From contig CANPYQ010000013.1 of NCBI GenBank assembly GCA_947588865.1, forward strand, positions 1-18,820: DNA of 18,820 nt, read 5' to 3'. Of the stretch, positions 7,296 to 14,644 are shown one piece after another (position 1 is the stretch's first letter; the number at the start of each line of letters is the position of its first letter). The notes under the pieces were generated by a model, which saw only the letters and a program-made list of their open reading frames with translations, had not been told where the DNA came from and searched no databases. Source of the DNA: an uncultured Bacilli bacterium (GTDB lineage: Bacteria; Bacillota_I; Bacilli_A; RF39; UBA660). The translations under genes and the position numbers were made by a program.

Positions 7296-8879
7296 CTATT
7301 CACTAAATAAATCTGGTAAATCATTTTCTAAAAGAACATATGTGTTAGCAGTAGATAACTTTTTCATAAGTGGAAAAGCATCTCTAACATCATTTAAAAT
7401 GAATATTTTTTTACTGTCATATTTTCTATCTATTAATGCATCATATATTGATTTTGTTTGTTTTTTACCAATTAATATTACATAATCACAAACTTCACTA
7501 ATGTATTCCCCAAATTTATAATTAAGTTCATATTGCTTATTTCCTAATTCTATCATTCCGGGTGTTACTATTATTTTAGTACCTTTCATAAGACTTAAAA
7601 CTTCCACAGCCATTTTGGCACCAACTGGATTAGAGTTATATGCATCATCTATTATATTAATATTTCCATATTTTTTTAATTCTAAACGATGTTCAATCGT
7701 TTTTACACTATTTACTCCTTTTTTTAATTCATCAATTGTAAGTCCTAATTTATACCCAAGTAATATCCCAGAAAGTATATTATAAACATTATGCTTACCT
7801 AATAATTTAGTATTAAAAGTATATGATTTTTTATCACCTTTAAAAATGCAATCAAAGCTTGTACCGCTACTAGATAATTTTATATTAGTCGCATACAAAT
7901 CAACATCTTTATTATCTATCCCAATCCAGAATATATTACATTTATTTTTTATTTTATATTTTAATTGATATGGATCATCACCATTTAATATAGCTATTCC
8001 ATCTGATGGAAGTGATTCAACCAATTCAAATTTTCCCTTCATTATATTATCTTTAGAACCAAAAGATTCTAAATGTGCTTCCCCTATTTTAGTTATTATT
8101 CCATATTTGGGATTTACTATCTTGCATAGTTGCTTTATATCCCCTCTTTTAAAAGCTCCCATTTCAGCTATAAAAATATCGTTAAATTTGTCTAAATAAT
8201 TATTAACTGAGTTTATTAATCCGTAAGGTGTATTGAAACTCTTTGGGCTAGCAAATGAATTAAACTTTACATTTATTATATCATTTACTATATTTTTACT
8301 ACTTGTTTTTCCATAACTTCCAGTTATACCAACAACGGGAATATTAATTTTTTTCAGTTTTGATTTTGCTTTAAATTTATAATATAAATAAACACACTTT
8401 TCAACAGGAATATTTATAATGTTGGCAACCATCACTACAAATGGATTTAAATATGTAATTAACCCTAGTATCATATAACCATATACTAAAAGATCATAAT
8501 TGAAATAAACTATTAAAGGTATTATCATTATTAAATATAGCAAAATCATAGTTATTGACAATCTTTTTATACGAGAAGTTATTACTAAAGGTTTTTTATC
8601 TAACATTTTATTAGTTTTATTTTTATAAGTTATAAAAATAATTCCATATAATATAATAAATAATCCAATAGTTATACCAGTATTAAAAAATAAGGTAAAC
8701 ATTATAAGTACAAATAATATATCACTTTCAAAAGCTATTTTTGAAATATTAGTTAATATCCATTTTAAATATCTGCTATCTAGATCATAATAGTTTTGTT
8801 GTAACATGTGAAAACTTCTCTTTGTTTTATAAATTGTAAAAATTAAATATGGTATTAATGATACTATAAATAATGTCAT
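7296..8879 (-). CDS. murF: MurF-type ligase with an N-terminal membrane domain
   Basis: At 527 aa this is about 70-100 residues longer than a standard MurF. Residues 1-170 hold about five hydrophobic segments (near 1-16, 53-67, 69-85, 108-125, 131-152). A Mur ligase follows: GITGSYGKTSSK (184-195, P-loop with Lys191), IAEMGAFKRGDI (237-248), KIGEAHLESFG (264-274), LNGDDP (298-303), GKHNVYNILSG (361-371), HRLE (397-400) and DDAYNSNP (411-418), the last three being central and C-terminal domain marks. MurF adds D-Ala-D-Ala to the UDP-MurNAc-tripeptide, and the next gene makes that dipeptide, which supports MurF over other Mur ligases. The membrane part suggests the enzyme sits on the inner face of the membrane, near MraY. 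The ATG overlaps the hydrolase stop (ATGA) and has GGAGGT 5-6 bases upstream. The substrate is inferred from motifs and neighbourhood. Confidence 0.88.
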   Translation of the reverse strand: MTLFIVSLIPYLIFTIYKTKRSFHMLQQNYYDLDSRYLKWILTNISKIAFESDILFVLIMFTLFFNTGITIGLFIILYGIIFITYKNKTNKMLDKKPLVITSRIKRLSITMILLYLIMIIPLIVYFNYDLLVYGYMILGLITYLNPFVVMVANIINIPVEKCVYLYYKFKAKSKLKKINIPVVGITGSYGKTSSKNIVNDIINVKFNSFASPKSFNTPYGLINSVNNYLDKFNDIFIAEMGAFKRGDIKQLCKIVNPKYGIITKIGEAHLESFGSKDNIMKGKFELVESLPSDGIAILNGDDPYQLKYKIKNKCNIFWIGIDNKDVDLYATNIKLSSSGTSFDCIFKGDKKSYTFNTKLLGKHNVYNILSGILLGYKLGLTIDELKKGVNSVKTIEHRLELKKYGNINIIDDAYNSNPVGAKMAVEVLSLMKGTKIIVTPGMIELGNKQYELNYKFGEYISEVCDYVILIGKKQTKSIYDALIDRKYDSKKIFILNDVRDAFPLMKKLSTANTYVLLENDLPDLFSE

Positions 8880-9613
8880 AAACTACCTCCAATAAAATTT
8901 TTTATAATATTAACGGTCTGTCCTAATCTTTCTAAATATGCATAATGCGTACAACCATCATATGGAATAACGGCTGAATCATTAATTAATTTTTCCAATT
9001 CATATGCGCGCTCAATTGGTACTTCTTGATCATTTGTTCCCCAAATAATAATAGTTGGACATTTTATTTTTTTTACATCTTCTGTTATATCTAAATTTAC
9101 ATGGTTCACTAATATTTTTCTCATAAACTCACTTGCATTCCTATAATCTCTAGATCCTATATGTTTTTTAGCAAACCCTTCTAATTTGTTTAAACCAGGT
9201 ACTTTTTTTAAACCTTTTAAAATCTTAGTTTTAGTACTAGATTTTGTTATCTCCTTTTTAAATGGACTTCCAAATAGTATTAATTTATCTACTTTATACC
9301 TACTCGCATATATCAAGCTTATTTTTCCACCAAAAGAATGTCCTACTAATATAGGATTATCCACCTTTAAACTGTCTAGTAATTTTTTTATTGCCTCAGC
9401 ATAATCATATATAGTCCAAATATTAGATGGTTCAGTACTTTCACCAAATCCAGGTAAATCTACAATTATTATTCTATTATTTTTTTTCAATTTATCTCCT
9501 ATAGGTTTCATCATAGATATATTCTGTCCCCATCCATGAAGTAAAACTATAGTATTATTACCTTCACCATAATCTATATAATTTACATCTGAATTATTTA
9601 TACGTTTTATCAT
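8876..9613 (-). CDS. Alpha/beta hydrolase
   Basis: A 245-aa cytosolic alpha/beta hydrolase with a full catalytic triad: the nucleophile Ser93 in VGHSFGG (90-96), Asp195 in WGTNDQEVP (191-199) and His223 in THYAYLE (222-228). HGWGQ (26-30) gives the oxyanion region, and DLPGFGES (52-59) is typical of the esterase/hydrolase branch. A short helical cap lies between about 118 and 175. The open frame begins at 9700, but the first 29 codons are hydrophobic, run through the predicted promoter and lack a ribosome site. ATG 9613 has GGTGAGAAG immediately upstream and starts with the normal first strand, so I use it. The stop overlaps the murF start by 4 bases, so it is translationally coupled to cell wall genes, yet its substrate is unknown. 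Triad and fold are clear; a wall or lipid role is only a guess from context. Confidence 0.85.
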   Translation of the reverse strand: MIKRINNSDVNYIDYGEGNNTIVLLHGWGQNISMMKPIGDKLKKNNRIIIVDLPGFGESTEPSNIWTIYDYAEAIKKLLDSLKVDNPILVGHSFGGKISLIYASRYKVDKLILFGSPFKKEITKSSTKTKILKGLKKVPGLNKLEGFAKKHIGSRDYRNASEFMRKILVNHVNLDITEDVKKIKCPTIIIWGTNDQEVPIERAYELEKLINDSAVIPYDGCTHYAYLERLGQTVNIIKNFIGGSL

Positions 9614-9628
9614 CTTCTCACCATTATT

Positions 9629-9637
9629 ATTATAGCA
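9629..9637 (-). promoter_or_regulatory. Possible extended -10 promoter of hydrolase-murF-ddl
   Basis: TGCTATAAT on the minus strand (TATAAT at 9629-9634 with TGN). No good -35 is seen 16-18 bp upstream, which is a T run. It lies only 15 bases before ATG 9613, so the leader would be about 8-10 nt and begin at the ribosome site. Position after the upstream operon's terminator supports it; the tight spacing argues for caution. Confidence 0.4.
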
Positions 9638-9734
9638 CATTTGTATATAAAAAAAAATAAATGTAAATATTTTTATAAAAATATTTACAAATCCAACCAT
9701 ACTAGATATTATTATTTTACTAAATATTAAAAAT

Positions 9735-9757
9735 AAAAAGGACTAATCAGTCCTTTT
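9735..9757 (-). terminator. Intrinsic terminator of the nfeD-SPFH-CPBP operon
   Basis: Minus strand: AAAAGGACT (9749-9757), loop GATT, AGTCCTTTT (9736-9744), then a T-rich run (TATTTTTAA). A perfect 9-bp stem with a 4-base loop, 42 bases after the CPBP stop codon. Confidence 0.8.
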
Positions 9758-9798
9758 GCCAATTATCATTGACATTATTATATTATCCAATTTATCTT

Positions 9799-10602
9799 TT
9801 AATATACATCATTTTTTATAAAAATCTTCAAAATTAATAAAACTAATATTGAAACAATTAATAAATATAAATTAAATACTATAAAATTATTAACTATTAA
9901 ACCTGACATAAGTATTATCGTTGAATTCAAAGAAATATGCATAAGTATTGGAGCTTTTAATGTATGATATTTTTCATATAAATATATAAACATGAAACTT
10001 ACTCCAAAGGCATATACTGAATCTATTATATCCATATGAATTAATCCAAATATTACACTACAAAGTATTATTGCTGTCATTGGTTTATTAAATGTTTTTA
10101 GTTTATTGTAAACAATCCCTCTAAATACCAATTCTTCTAAAATTGGTCCACATATCCCAGAACATACTAATTGTACTATTATTGGCAATGGACTACTTTC
10201 AAACTTATCTGTAAAATATATTATATTATTTATATTAAAAAGTGTTATATTATAAACAAGGGATATAGACACACCAAATAAAATCGGTACTAATATATTT
10301 TTTATTTTAAAATTATTAGCTGTTTTATACTTTTTAAATAAGTTATAAAATATAGGTATAAATACAATCATTGTTATCAAAACAATCAAAAGTGATTTTG
10401 AATTTATATAGTTATTTAATTTATCTTGATATTCTAGTGTTTTTATATAATCAATAAATTCATTATTAGTCATTGTTCCTTTTTCTTTTGAATTAAAGAT
10501 AGCAACAAAAACATATTGTATTAAAAATTCACCTACAACAAATATAATAGGCCAAATAATAACTTTTAAAATGTTCTTTATATAATTTAAACTATTTTTC
10601 AT
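9799..10602 (-). CDS. CPBP-family intramembrane metalloprotease
   Basis: A 267-aa integral membrane protein with about seven to eight hydrophobic segments. It carries the three motifs of the CPBP (CAAX protease and bacteriocin-processing, Abi, PF02517) family: GPILEELVFRG (152-162) with Glu156-Glu157 and Arg161, FGLIHMD (185-191) with His189, and HISLNS (222-227) with His222 and Asn226. These form the intramembrane glutamate/histidine active site. Members range from Rce1-like proteases to bacteriocin immunity proteins and secretion helpers, so the substrate cannot be read from sequence. The ATG lies 11 bases inside the end of the SPFH gene with only a weak AAAGA-type ribosome site, so translation is probably coupled to it. 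A terminator follows its stop. The tight linkage to NfeD/SPFH suggests a role in membrane quality control, which is inference. Confidence 0.85.
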   Translation of the reverse strand: MKNSLNYIKNILKVIIWPIIFVVGEFLIQYVFVAIFNSKEKGTMTNNEFIDYIKTLEYQDKLNNYINSKSLLIVLITMIVFIPIFYNLFKKYKTANNFKIKNILVPILFGVSISLVYNITLFNINNIIYFTDKFESSPLPIIVQLVCSGICGPILEELVFRGIVYNKLKTFNKPMTAIILCSVIFGLIHMDIIDSVYAFGVSFMFIYLYEKYHTLKAPILMHISLNSTIILMSGLIVNNFIVFNLYLLIVSILVLLILKIFIKNDVY

Positions 10603-11479
10603 CTTTAATCATTTCTTTTATTGTCGTAGTGAGTGTTGCTACATTTTGTAGATTAGATGGAATTATTATTTTTGTTGCCTTACCATTTGCTACATTTGAT
10701 AGAGCCTCTAAACTTTTCATAGCAATAATTTTTTCATCTGGCTTTGATTCTTTTATTATTTTTATACCTTCCGCTTCTGCGTTTTTTATTTTGAGTAAAG
10801 CCTCTGCTTGCCCTTCTGCTTCCTTTATTTGAGATTCCTTTTTTGCCTCAGCTCTTAATATTGCACTTTCTTTTTCACCTTCTGCAATAAGTATTGCAGA
10901 TTTTTTCTCGCCTTCAGCTCTTAATATTGACTCACGCCTTTCACGTTCTGCTCGCATCTGTTTTTCCATCGCTTCTTGAATATCACGAGGTGGTAAAATA
11001 TTTTTAACTTCTACTCTGTTTACTTTTATTCCCCAAGGATCTGTTGCCTCATCTAGTATCACACGCATTTTGGAATTTATTAAATCTCTACTAGTTAAGG
11101 TTTCATCTAATTCAAGTTCACCAATAATATTGCGTAATGTGGTTGCTGTTAAATTTTCTATTGCATTTATTGGATTTTCAACTCCATATGTGTATAATTT
11201 TGGATCTGTTATTTGAAAATAAACAACAGTATCTATTTGCATGGTTACATTATCTTTAGTTATAACTGGCTGTGGCTCAAAATCTTTAACAATTTCTTTT
11301 AATGTAACCTGGTTTGCAATGCGATCCAAAAAAGGTATTTTAATATGGAGTCCATTACTCCAAGTTTGAAAGTATGAACCCACTCTTTCAATTACATATG
11401 CTTTCGCTTGTGGTACTATTTTAATATTTGGAATTATTAAAATACATATTAAAACTAAAATAATAATTAAAATAGTCAT
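10592..11479 (-). CDS. SPFH/stomatin-like membrane protein (QmcA/HflC type)
   Basis: A 295-aa protein with one N-terminal transmembrane segment (about 2-18). An SPFH domain (about 20-180) follows, including VPQAKAYVIERVGSY, GLHIKIPFLDR, VITKDNV, VVYFQITDP and DPWGIKVNRVEVKNILPP. Then comes a charged coiled coil (about 165-240) in which the unit AIL-x-AEGEKES repeats about three times, and a C-terminal segment with IIIPSNL. This is the stomatin-like arrangement of bacterial QmcA/YbbK proteins, which oligomerise into membrane cages or microdomains, often with an NfeD partner. The nfeD gene is immediately upstream: its TAA and this ATG share one base (TAATG), so the two are coupled. It is stomatin-like and lacks the glycine/alanine-rich FloA layout. 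I give no symbol because QmcA, HflC-like and slipin names overlap for such proteins. Confidence 0.88.
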   Translation of the reverse strand: MTILIIILVLICILIIPNIKIVPQAKAYVIERVGSYFQTWSNGLHIKIPFLDRIANQVTLKEIVKDFEPQPVITKDNVTMQIDTVVYFQITDPKLYTYGVENPINAIENLTATTLRNIIGELELDETLTSRDLINSKMRVILDEATDPWGIKVNRVEVKNILPPRDIQEAMEKQMRAERERRESILRAEGEKKSAILIAEGEKESAILRAEAKKESQIKEAEGQAEALLKIKNAEAEGIKIIKESKPDEKIIAMKSLEALSNVANGKATKIIIPSNLQNVATLTTTIKEMIKDEK

Positions 11480-11898
11480 TAGTCTTTTACCTCTTTCACT
11501 TTAAGTTTCACGCCATCTATTTCAAGTACTTTAACGGTACTATTAACCTTAATCTTTTTATTTGATATAGCCGTCCATCTTTTTCCATCTACTTTAACCT
11601 CGCCAGGAGAATTTTTATTTATTTCATCAGTTACTACAGCAATCATACCAACTACCCTATCTAAATTAGTTTTTTCTTGTTTCGTTTTAAGAAATTTTAA
11701 CAAGTAGTCCCTAGTAGTAATAAGTAATATGGTACCTAATATTACAAATACTAAAAATTGAATAAAAAATTGATCTATAAATAACGATAAAATTAACGAT
11801 ATTAAAGCACTAGTTATATACCAAATTGTTACTAAATTTGTCGTTATAGCCTCAATTAATGTCAAAGCAATAACTATACCTAACCATATCCATACCAT
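11479..11898 (-). CDS. nfeD: NfeD-family membrane protein (short form)
   Basis: A 139-aa protein with three hydrophobic segments (about 2-22, 27-42, 47-65) followed by a soluble beta-barrel of OB-fold type (about 80-138). That barrel contains GMIAVVTDEI, GEVKVDGKRWTA (98-109) and a closing VKVLEIDGVKLKVKEV. It is the short NfeD form (NfeD1b), lacking the ClpP-like serine protease domain of long forms. Such proteins nearly always sit next to an SPFH gene and are thought to act with it in membrane microdomain organisation. Here the SPFH gene follows with a one-base overlap. The ATG at 11898 has AGGTGA about 8 bases upstream, and a well-formed promoter lies just before. It is the first gene of the nfeD-SPFH-CPBP operon. 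Confidence 0.88.
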   Translation of the reverse strand: MVWIWLGIVIALTLIEAITTNLVTIWYITSALISLILSLFIDQFFIQFLVFVILGTILLITTRDYLLKFLKTKQEKTNLDRVVGMIAVVTDEINKNSPGEVKVDGKRWTAISNKKIKVNSTVKVLEIDGVKLKVKEVKD

Positions 11899-11916
11899 AA
11901 TTAATCACCTAAATAA

Positions 11917-11945
11917 ATTATACTATTATGTGGCACATTATTCAA
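11917..11945 (-). promoter_or_regulatory. Predicted sigma-A promoter of the nfeD operon
   Basis: Minus strand: TTGAAT (11940-11945), exactly 17 bp, TATAAT (11917-11922). The -10 ends 18 bases before the nfeD ATG. No TG extension here, but the -35 is better than at most other sites in the window. Confidence 0.68.
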
Positions 11946-11990
11946 GCATAACTTAAATTATTTTTATAATAATTTTGATCATATTATAAT

Positions 11991-13175
11991 TTATTTTTTA
12001 AATTTATACGCTTTATTAATTATATTACTTCCATAAGTTTTTTTTAATGTATCCAATACATTATCTAATTTATCATTACTTTCTTTTTCACTAATATCTT
12101 CAAATATTGACATTTGATGAATCCTCGAAAATGAAAGTTTATTTAATGTTACTCCAACAAGTCTTATAGCCTCCCCATTCCAAAGTTCTTTAACAAGTTC
12201 TTTAGCAATTTCATATATTTGATCCGTATTACTAGTTGAATTATCCAATTTTCTTTGATGTGAATAACTCTTAAAATTCTTATCTTTTAAGATTACACCA
12301 ACTTGATTAGCAAACTTATTCTTTTTTCTCAATGATAAGCAAACATTTTCAACTAATGGATATAAATATTTATATATTTCATCAAGTGAATTTAAATTAT
12401 AACTAGTAGTTGTAGAGTTACTTATCCCTTCGGTTTCTATTTTTTTTACTATTATAATACTATCATCTATTCCTCTAGCTGCATTAATTAATTTTTTTGC
12501 TTTATTATTAAAGTATTTACATAATATTTTTAAATTGGCATTAGCTAGGTCCCCTATTGTATTTATATTAAGTTGTCTTAATTTTTTACTACTGCTTTTA
12601 CCAACACCATATAACTCTTCTATAGGAAGTGGATACATTTTAGTTTTTACTTCGTAACTAAACAATGTATGAACCCTATCTGGTTTTAAAAAATCAGATG
12701 CCATTTTGGCACATAATTTATTATTAGCTATTCCTATATTTACTGTAAATCCTAAAGTATTTTTAATTTCTTTTTTTAATTTATATGCAAATTTGATTGG
12801 ATCGCCATAAAGCCCCTTTACTTTTGTATAATCTATAAAACATTCATCAATACTTAATATTTGTATATCAGGTGTATATTTATTTATTAGACTAAACAAT
12901 TGATTCGACATTTGTTTATATAATTTATAATCAGGTCGGAATATTTTTAAATTTACACATTTCCTTTTAGCATCTCTAATAGTATCAGCAGTTTTTACAC
13001 CTTTCCTTTTAGCGACCATACTTTTAGCAAGTACTATTCCTTTTCTTTTCGTCTCATCTCCACCTATTATGGATTCTATATTTCTTATATCAATTTTATA
13101 TCCTTTTTTTAATAAATCAACCGCCGTCCAAGACAAAAATGCATTATTAACATCTATATGCATAATAATATCCAT
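11991..13175 (-). CDS. dinB: DNA polymerase IV (Y-family translesion polymerase)
   Basis: A 394-aa Y-family DNA polymerase for copying past damaged template bases. MHIDVNNAFLSW (5-16) carries catalytic Asp8 and the steric-gate Phe13. IGGDETKRKGIVLA (37-50) lies in the fingers. ILSIDECFID (106-115) carries Asp110 and Glu111. GIANNKLCAKMASD is the palm segment, and LYGVGKSSSKKL (189-200) is the thumb helix-hairpin-helix. QMSIF (354-358) looks like the beta-clamp binding motif, here followed by about 36 more residues that end in YGSNIINKAYKF. Length is slightly above a typical DinB. The ATG at 13175 follows GGTGG by about 5 bases; ATG at residue 5 is an alternative but has no ribosome site. A LexA-type box and a good promoter lie directly upstream, so SOS control is likely. 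It is monocistronic as far as can be seen, although no convincing terminator follows. Confidence 0.93.
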   Translation of the reverse strand: MDIIMHIDVNNAFLSWTAVDLLKKGYKIDIRNIESIIGGDETKRKGIVLAKSMVAKRKGVKTADTIRDAKRKCVNLKIFRPDYKLYKQMSNQLFSLINKYTPDIQILSIDECFIDYTKVKGLYGDPIKFAYKLKKEIKNTLGFTVNIGIANNKLCAKMASDFLKPDRVHTLFSYEVKTKMYPLPIEELYGVGKSSSKKLRQLNINTIGDLANANLKILCKYFNNKAKKLINAARGIDDSIIIVKKIETEGISNSTTTSYNLNSLDEIYKYLYPLVENVCLSLRKKNKFANQVGVILKDKNFKSYSHQRKLDNSTSNTDQIYEIAKELVKELWNGEAIRLVGVTLNKLSFSRIHQMSIFEDISEKESNDKLDNVLDTLKKTYGSNIINKAYKFKK

Positions 13176-13190
13176 AAAACCACCAATATA

Positions 13191-13219
13191 ATTATATAAA
13201 ATTTATTATATCCAGTCAA
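13191..13219 (-). promoter_or_regulatory. dinB: Predicted sigma-A promoter of dinB
   Basis: Minus strand: TTGACT (13214-13219, 5 of 6), exactly 17 bp, perfect TATAAT (13191-13196). The -10 ends 15 bases before the ATG, so the leader is only about 9 nt and begins at the GGTGG site. A second TATAAT at 13205-13210 could be used instead, but its -35 position would fall in the LexA box and is poor. Confidence 0.7.
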
Positions 13220-13227
13220 TGATAATG

Positions 13228-13241
13228 CGAACAAAAATTCG
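13228..13241 (-). promoter_or_regulatory. LexA (DinR) operator-like box upstream of dinB
   Basis: CGAAC-AAAA-ATTCG on the plus strand. The Gram-positive SOS box consensus is CGAAC-N4-GTTCG; this site matches 9 of the 10 fixed positions and is flanked by G/C, which extends the palindrome to GCGAA-N6-TTCGC (13227-13242). It lies 8 bp upstream of the dinB -35, a place where LexA could block the promoter. GC-containing 16-base palindromes are rare in this AT-rich background. Confidence 0.7.
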
Positions 13242-13243
13242 CT

Positions 13244-13715
13244 CACAAGATAAATTAATACTCCTTTGTAATTTTAAATATGCTCGGTAATTATAGTATA
13301 TATTGATTTTCATTCATATCTATTAGTAAATATAAAAATAAACTTTTTATCTAATTTAACATAACTTTTATATCTATTACACTTTATTTATTGATTAATT
13401 TTTTATAATAAAGTGAAATACTGAGAAATAAGATTTTTATTTACATTTTATAATATATAATCTTTATTTAATAAGAATATTTATTATTATAATAGTTTTA
13501 TATTTTTATCTTGCATTGACATGCCTATAGTTAATCTTTTGTGTATGTTATTGGTATATTTATATCTTAGAAATTTTATCTATTTTATTTTTATATCTGA
13601 TGTATTTGTATTTAAAATTATATTTCATAACGAGTCCTTTATTTTTACGAATTTCAATTTTAATGTTACAACGTATTTAAAAATTCAAGAGCTTAATAAT
13701 ATTTTTAGATATAAT
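13244..13715. other. Gene-poor AT-rich spacer between dinB and the ZIP operon
   Basis: About 470 bp in which I see no convincing gene. A plus-strand frame of 74 codons (13521-13745) has no ribosome site, and its end coincides with a terminator hairpin for the opposite strand. On the minus strand a 22-codon frame (13560-13628, MKYNFKYKYIRYKNK...) has AAAGGA 6 bases before its ATG, but it is too short and low-complexity to call. A TATAAT near 13295 on the minus strand could be a second, distant dinB promoter. The stretch may hold a small RNA or decayed material. Confidence 0.5.
13380..13415. repeat. Perfect 9-bp inverted repeat in the dinB/ZIP spacer
   Basis: CACTTTATT (13380-13388) and AATAAAGTG (13407-13415) are perfect complements separated by an 18-base A/T loop. 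No T run follows on either strand, so it is not a standard terminator. It could be a protein-binding palindrome, part of a small RNA, or chance in AT-rich DNA. Confidence 0.4.
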
Positions 13716-13743
13716 AAAAAAGAAACTGCATTTGCAATTTCTT
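13716..13743 (-). terminator. Intrinsic terminator of the ATPase-ZIP operon
   Basis: Minus strand: AAGAAATTGCA (13733-13743), loop AA, TGCAGTTTCTT (13720-13730), then UUUUAUU. The 11-bp stem is complete when one G-U pair is allowed, which holds only in the minus-strand RNA (plus-strand RNA would have a C-A mismatch). That orients it for the ZIP gene, whose stop lies about 100 bases upstream. Confidence 0.7.
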
Positions 13744-13845
13744 AACTATTGTTAATTCATTTTTTTGTACTCTATTTTATCTATAATATATATTTGTAAA
13801 GAACTCTTTATTTGTATATAAATAACATTTCAATTAAAAGTTATT

Positions 13846-14631
13846 TTATATTATATGTTCAATAGTAATACTTATAATCAATAATATAATGCCTATAACT
13901 GTACCAATAATAGTTATCTTTTTATCTTTCATGTGATATATTTGATGAAATAATTCAAATAAAGATATATATATTAGCATTCCTAATGTTAATCCCAATA
14001 ATATGCCTTCTATTAATTGACTAACTCCACCTATAAAAAATATTATAAGTCCCCCAATGAAAGTGGTTAGTGAAACTATCAAACTTATTTTTAATATTTT
14101 TTTATTTGAATTATTAGAGCTATATAATGTAGAAGATATTATAAGTCCCATTGGTATATTATGCAATCCTATTCCTATACACAACAATAGTCCAAATACT
14201 ATATTGGTTGATGAAACTAAGTACAAGCTCATACCTTCAATTATATTATGAATTATAACGCCAATTGAGGACACTATTCCAATATGAAATAAATGTTCAT
14301 TATGGTATTTTTCATCTTTATGTTTATGATGTGTATGAAATTCATGTTCATGATGTGGTATAAATATATCTAATAACTTTAATAATATGATGCCTATCAA
14401 AGAAAGTATTATAATTGCTAAAATTGCTCTTATTATTCCTAATTGATTATTTAATATTTCAAATGATTCGGGAATAATTTCTAATATTATTAAACTTATT
14501 ATTACTCCAAATGCCATAGAAATACTAAAATCAGTAAACTTCTTATTGCTTTCAAAATATATTCCACATATACTACCTAATAATATAAATAATCCTACTA
14601 AAAAAGTTAACAAAAGTGATAATAAATTCAT
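13846..14631 (-). CDS. ZIP-family divalent metal transporter
   Basis: A 261-aa membrane protein with about eight hydrophobic segments, as expected for ZIP (PF02535) carriers, which bring Zn2+, Fe2+ or Mn2+ into the cytosol. Metal-site motifs: IIPESFE with Glu51/Glu55, IIHNIIEGMSL with His128, Asn129 and Glu132 (fourth helix), and GLHNIPMGL with His157, Asn158 and Met161 (fifth helix). Between helices three and four lies a histidine-rich loop (about 93-113, HHEHEFHTHHKHK...), a common metal-capture or sensing segment. The open frame can extend upstream to 14661, but AGGAGG sits 6 bases before ATG 14631, and the ten extra codons run back through that site, so 14631 is the start. It follows the P-type ATPase by 13 bp and shares its transcript. 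The metal cannot be told with certainty; zinc is the family default. Confidence 0.9.
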   Translation of the reverse strand: MNLLSLLLTFLVGLFILLGSICGIYFESNKKFTDFSISMAFGVIISLIILEIIPESFEILNNQLGIIRAILAIIILSLIGIILLKLLDIFIPHHEHEFHTHHKHKDEKYHNEHLFHIGIVSSIGVIIHNIIEGMSLYLVSSTNIVFGLLLCIGIGLHNIPMGLIISSTLYSSNNSNKKILKISLIVSLTTFIGGLIIFFIGGVSQLIEGILLGLTLGMLIYISLFELFHQIYHMKDKKITIIGTVIGIILLIISITIEHII

Positions 14632-14644
14632 AATTCCTCCTACT

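Noticed and set aside
9614..9700. Longer start for the alpha/beta hydrolase with a hydrophobic N-terminus
   Set aside because: The extra 29 codons cross the predicted promoter, lack a ribosome site, and the fold begins normally at ATG 9613 with GGTGAGAAG before it.
11955..11975. Hairpin AAATTATT-TTTAT-AATAATTT after dinB as a terminator
   Set aside because: All A/T stem with no U run in the transcribed direction; chance pairing is likely in such AT-rich DNA.
13521..13745. Plus-strand 74-codon hydrophobic frame in the spacer
   Set aside because: No ribosome site, low complexity, and its last codons are the terminator hairpin of the opposite strand. The TTGACA just before it has no -10 at the right distance.
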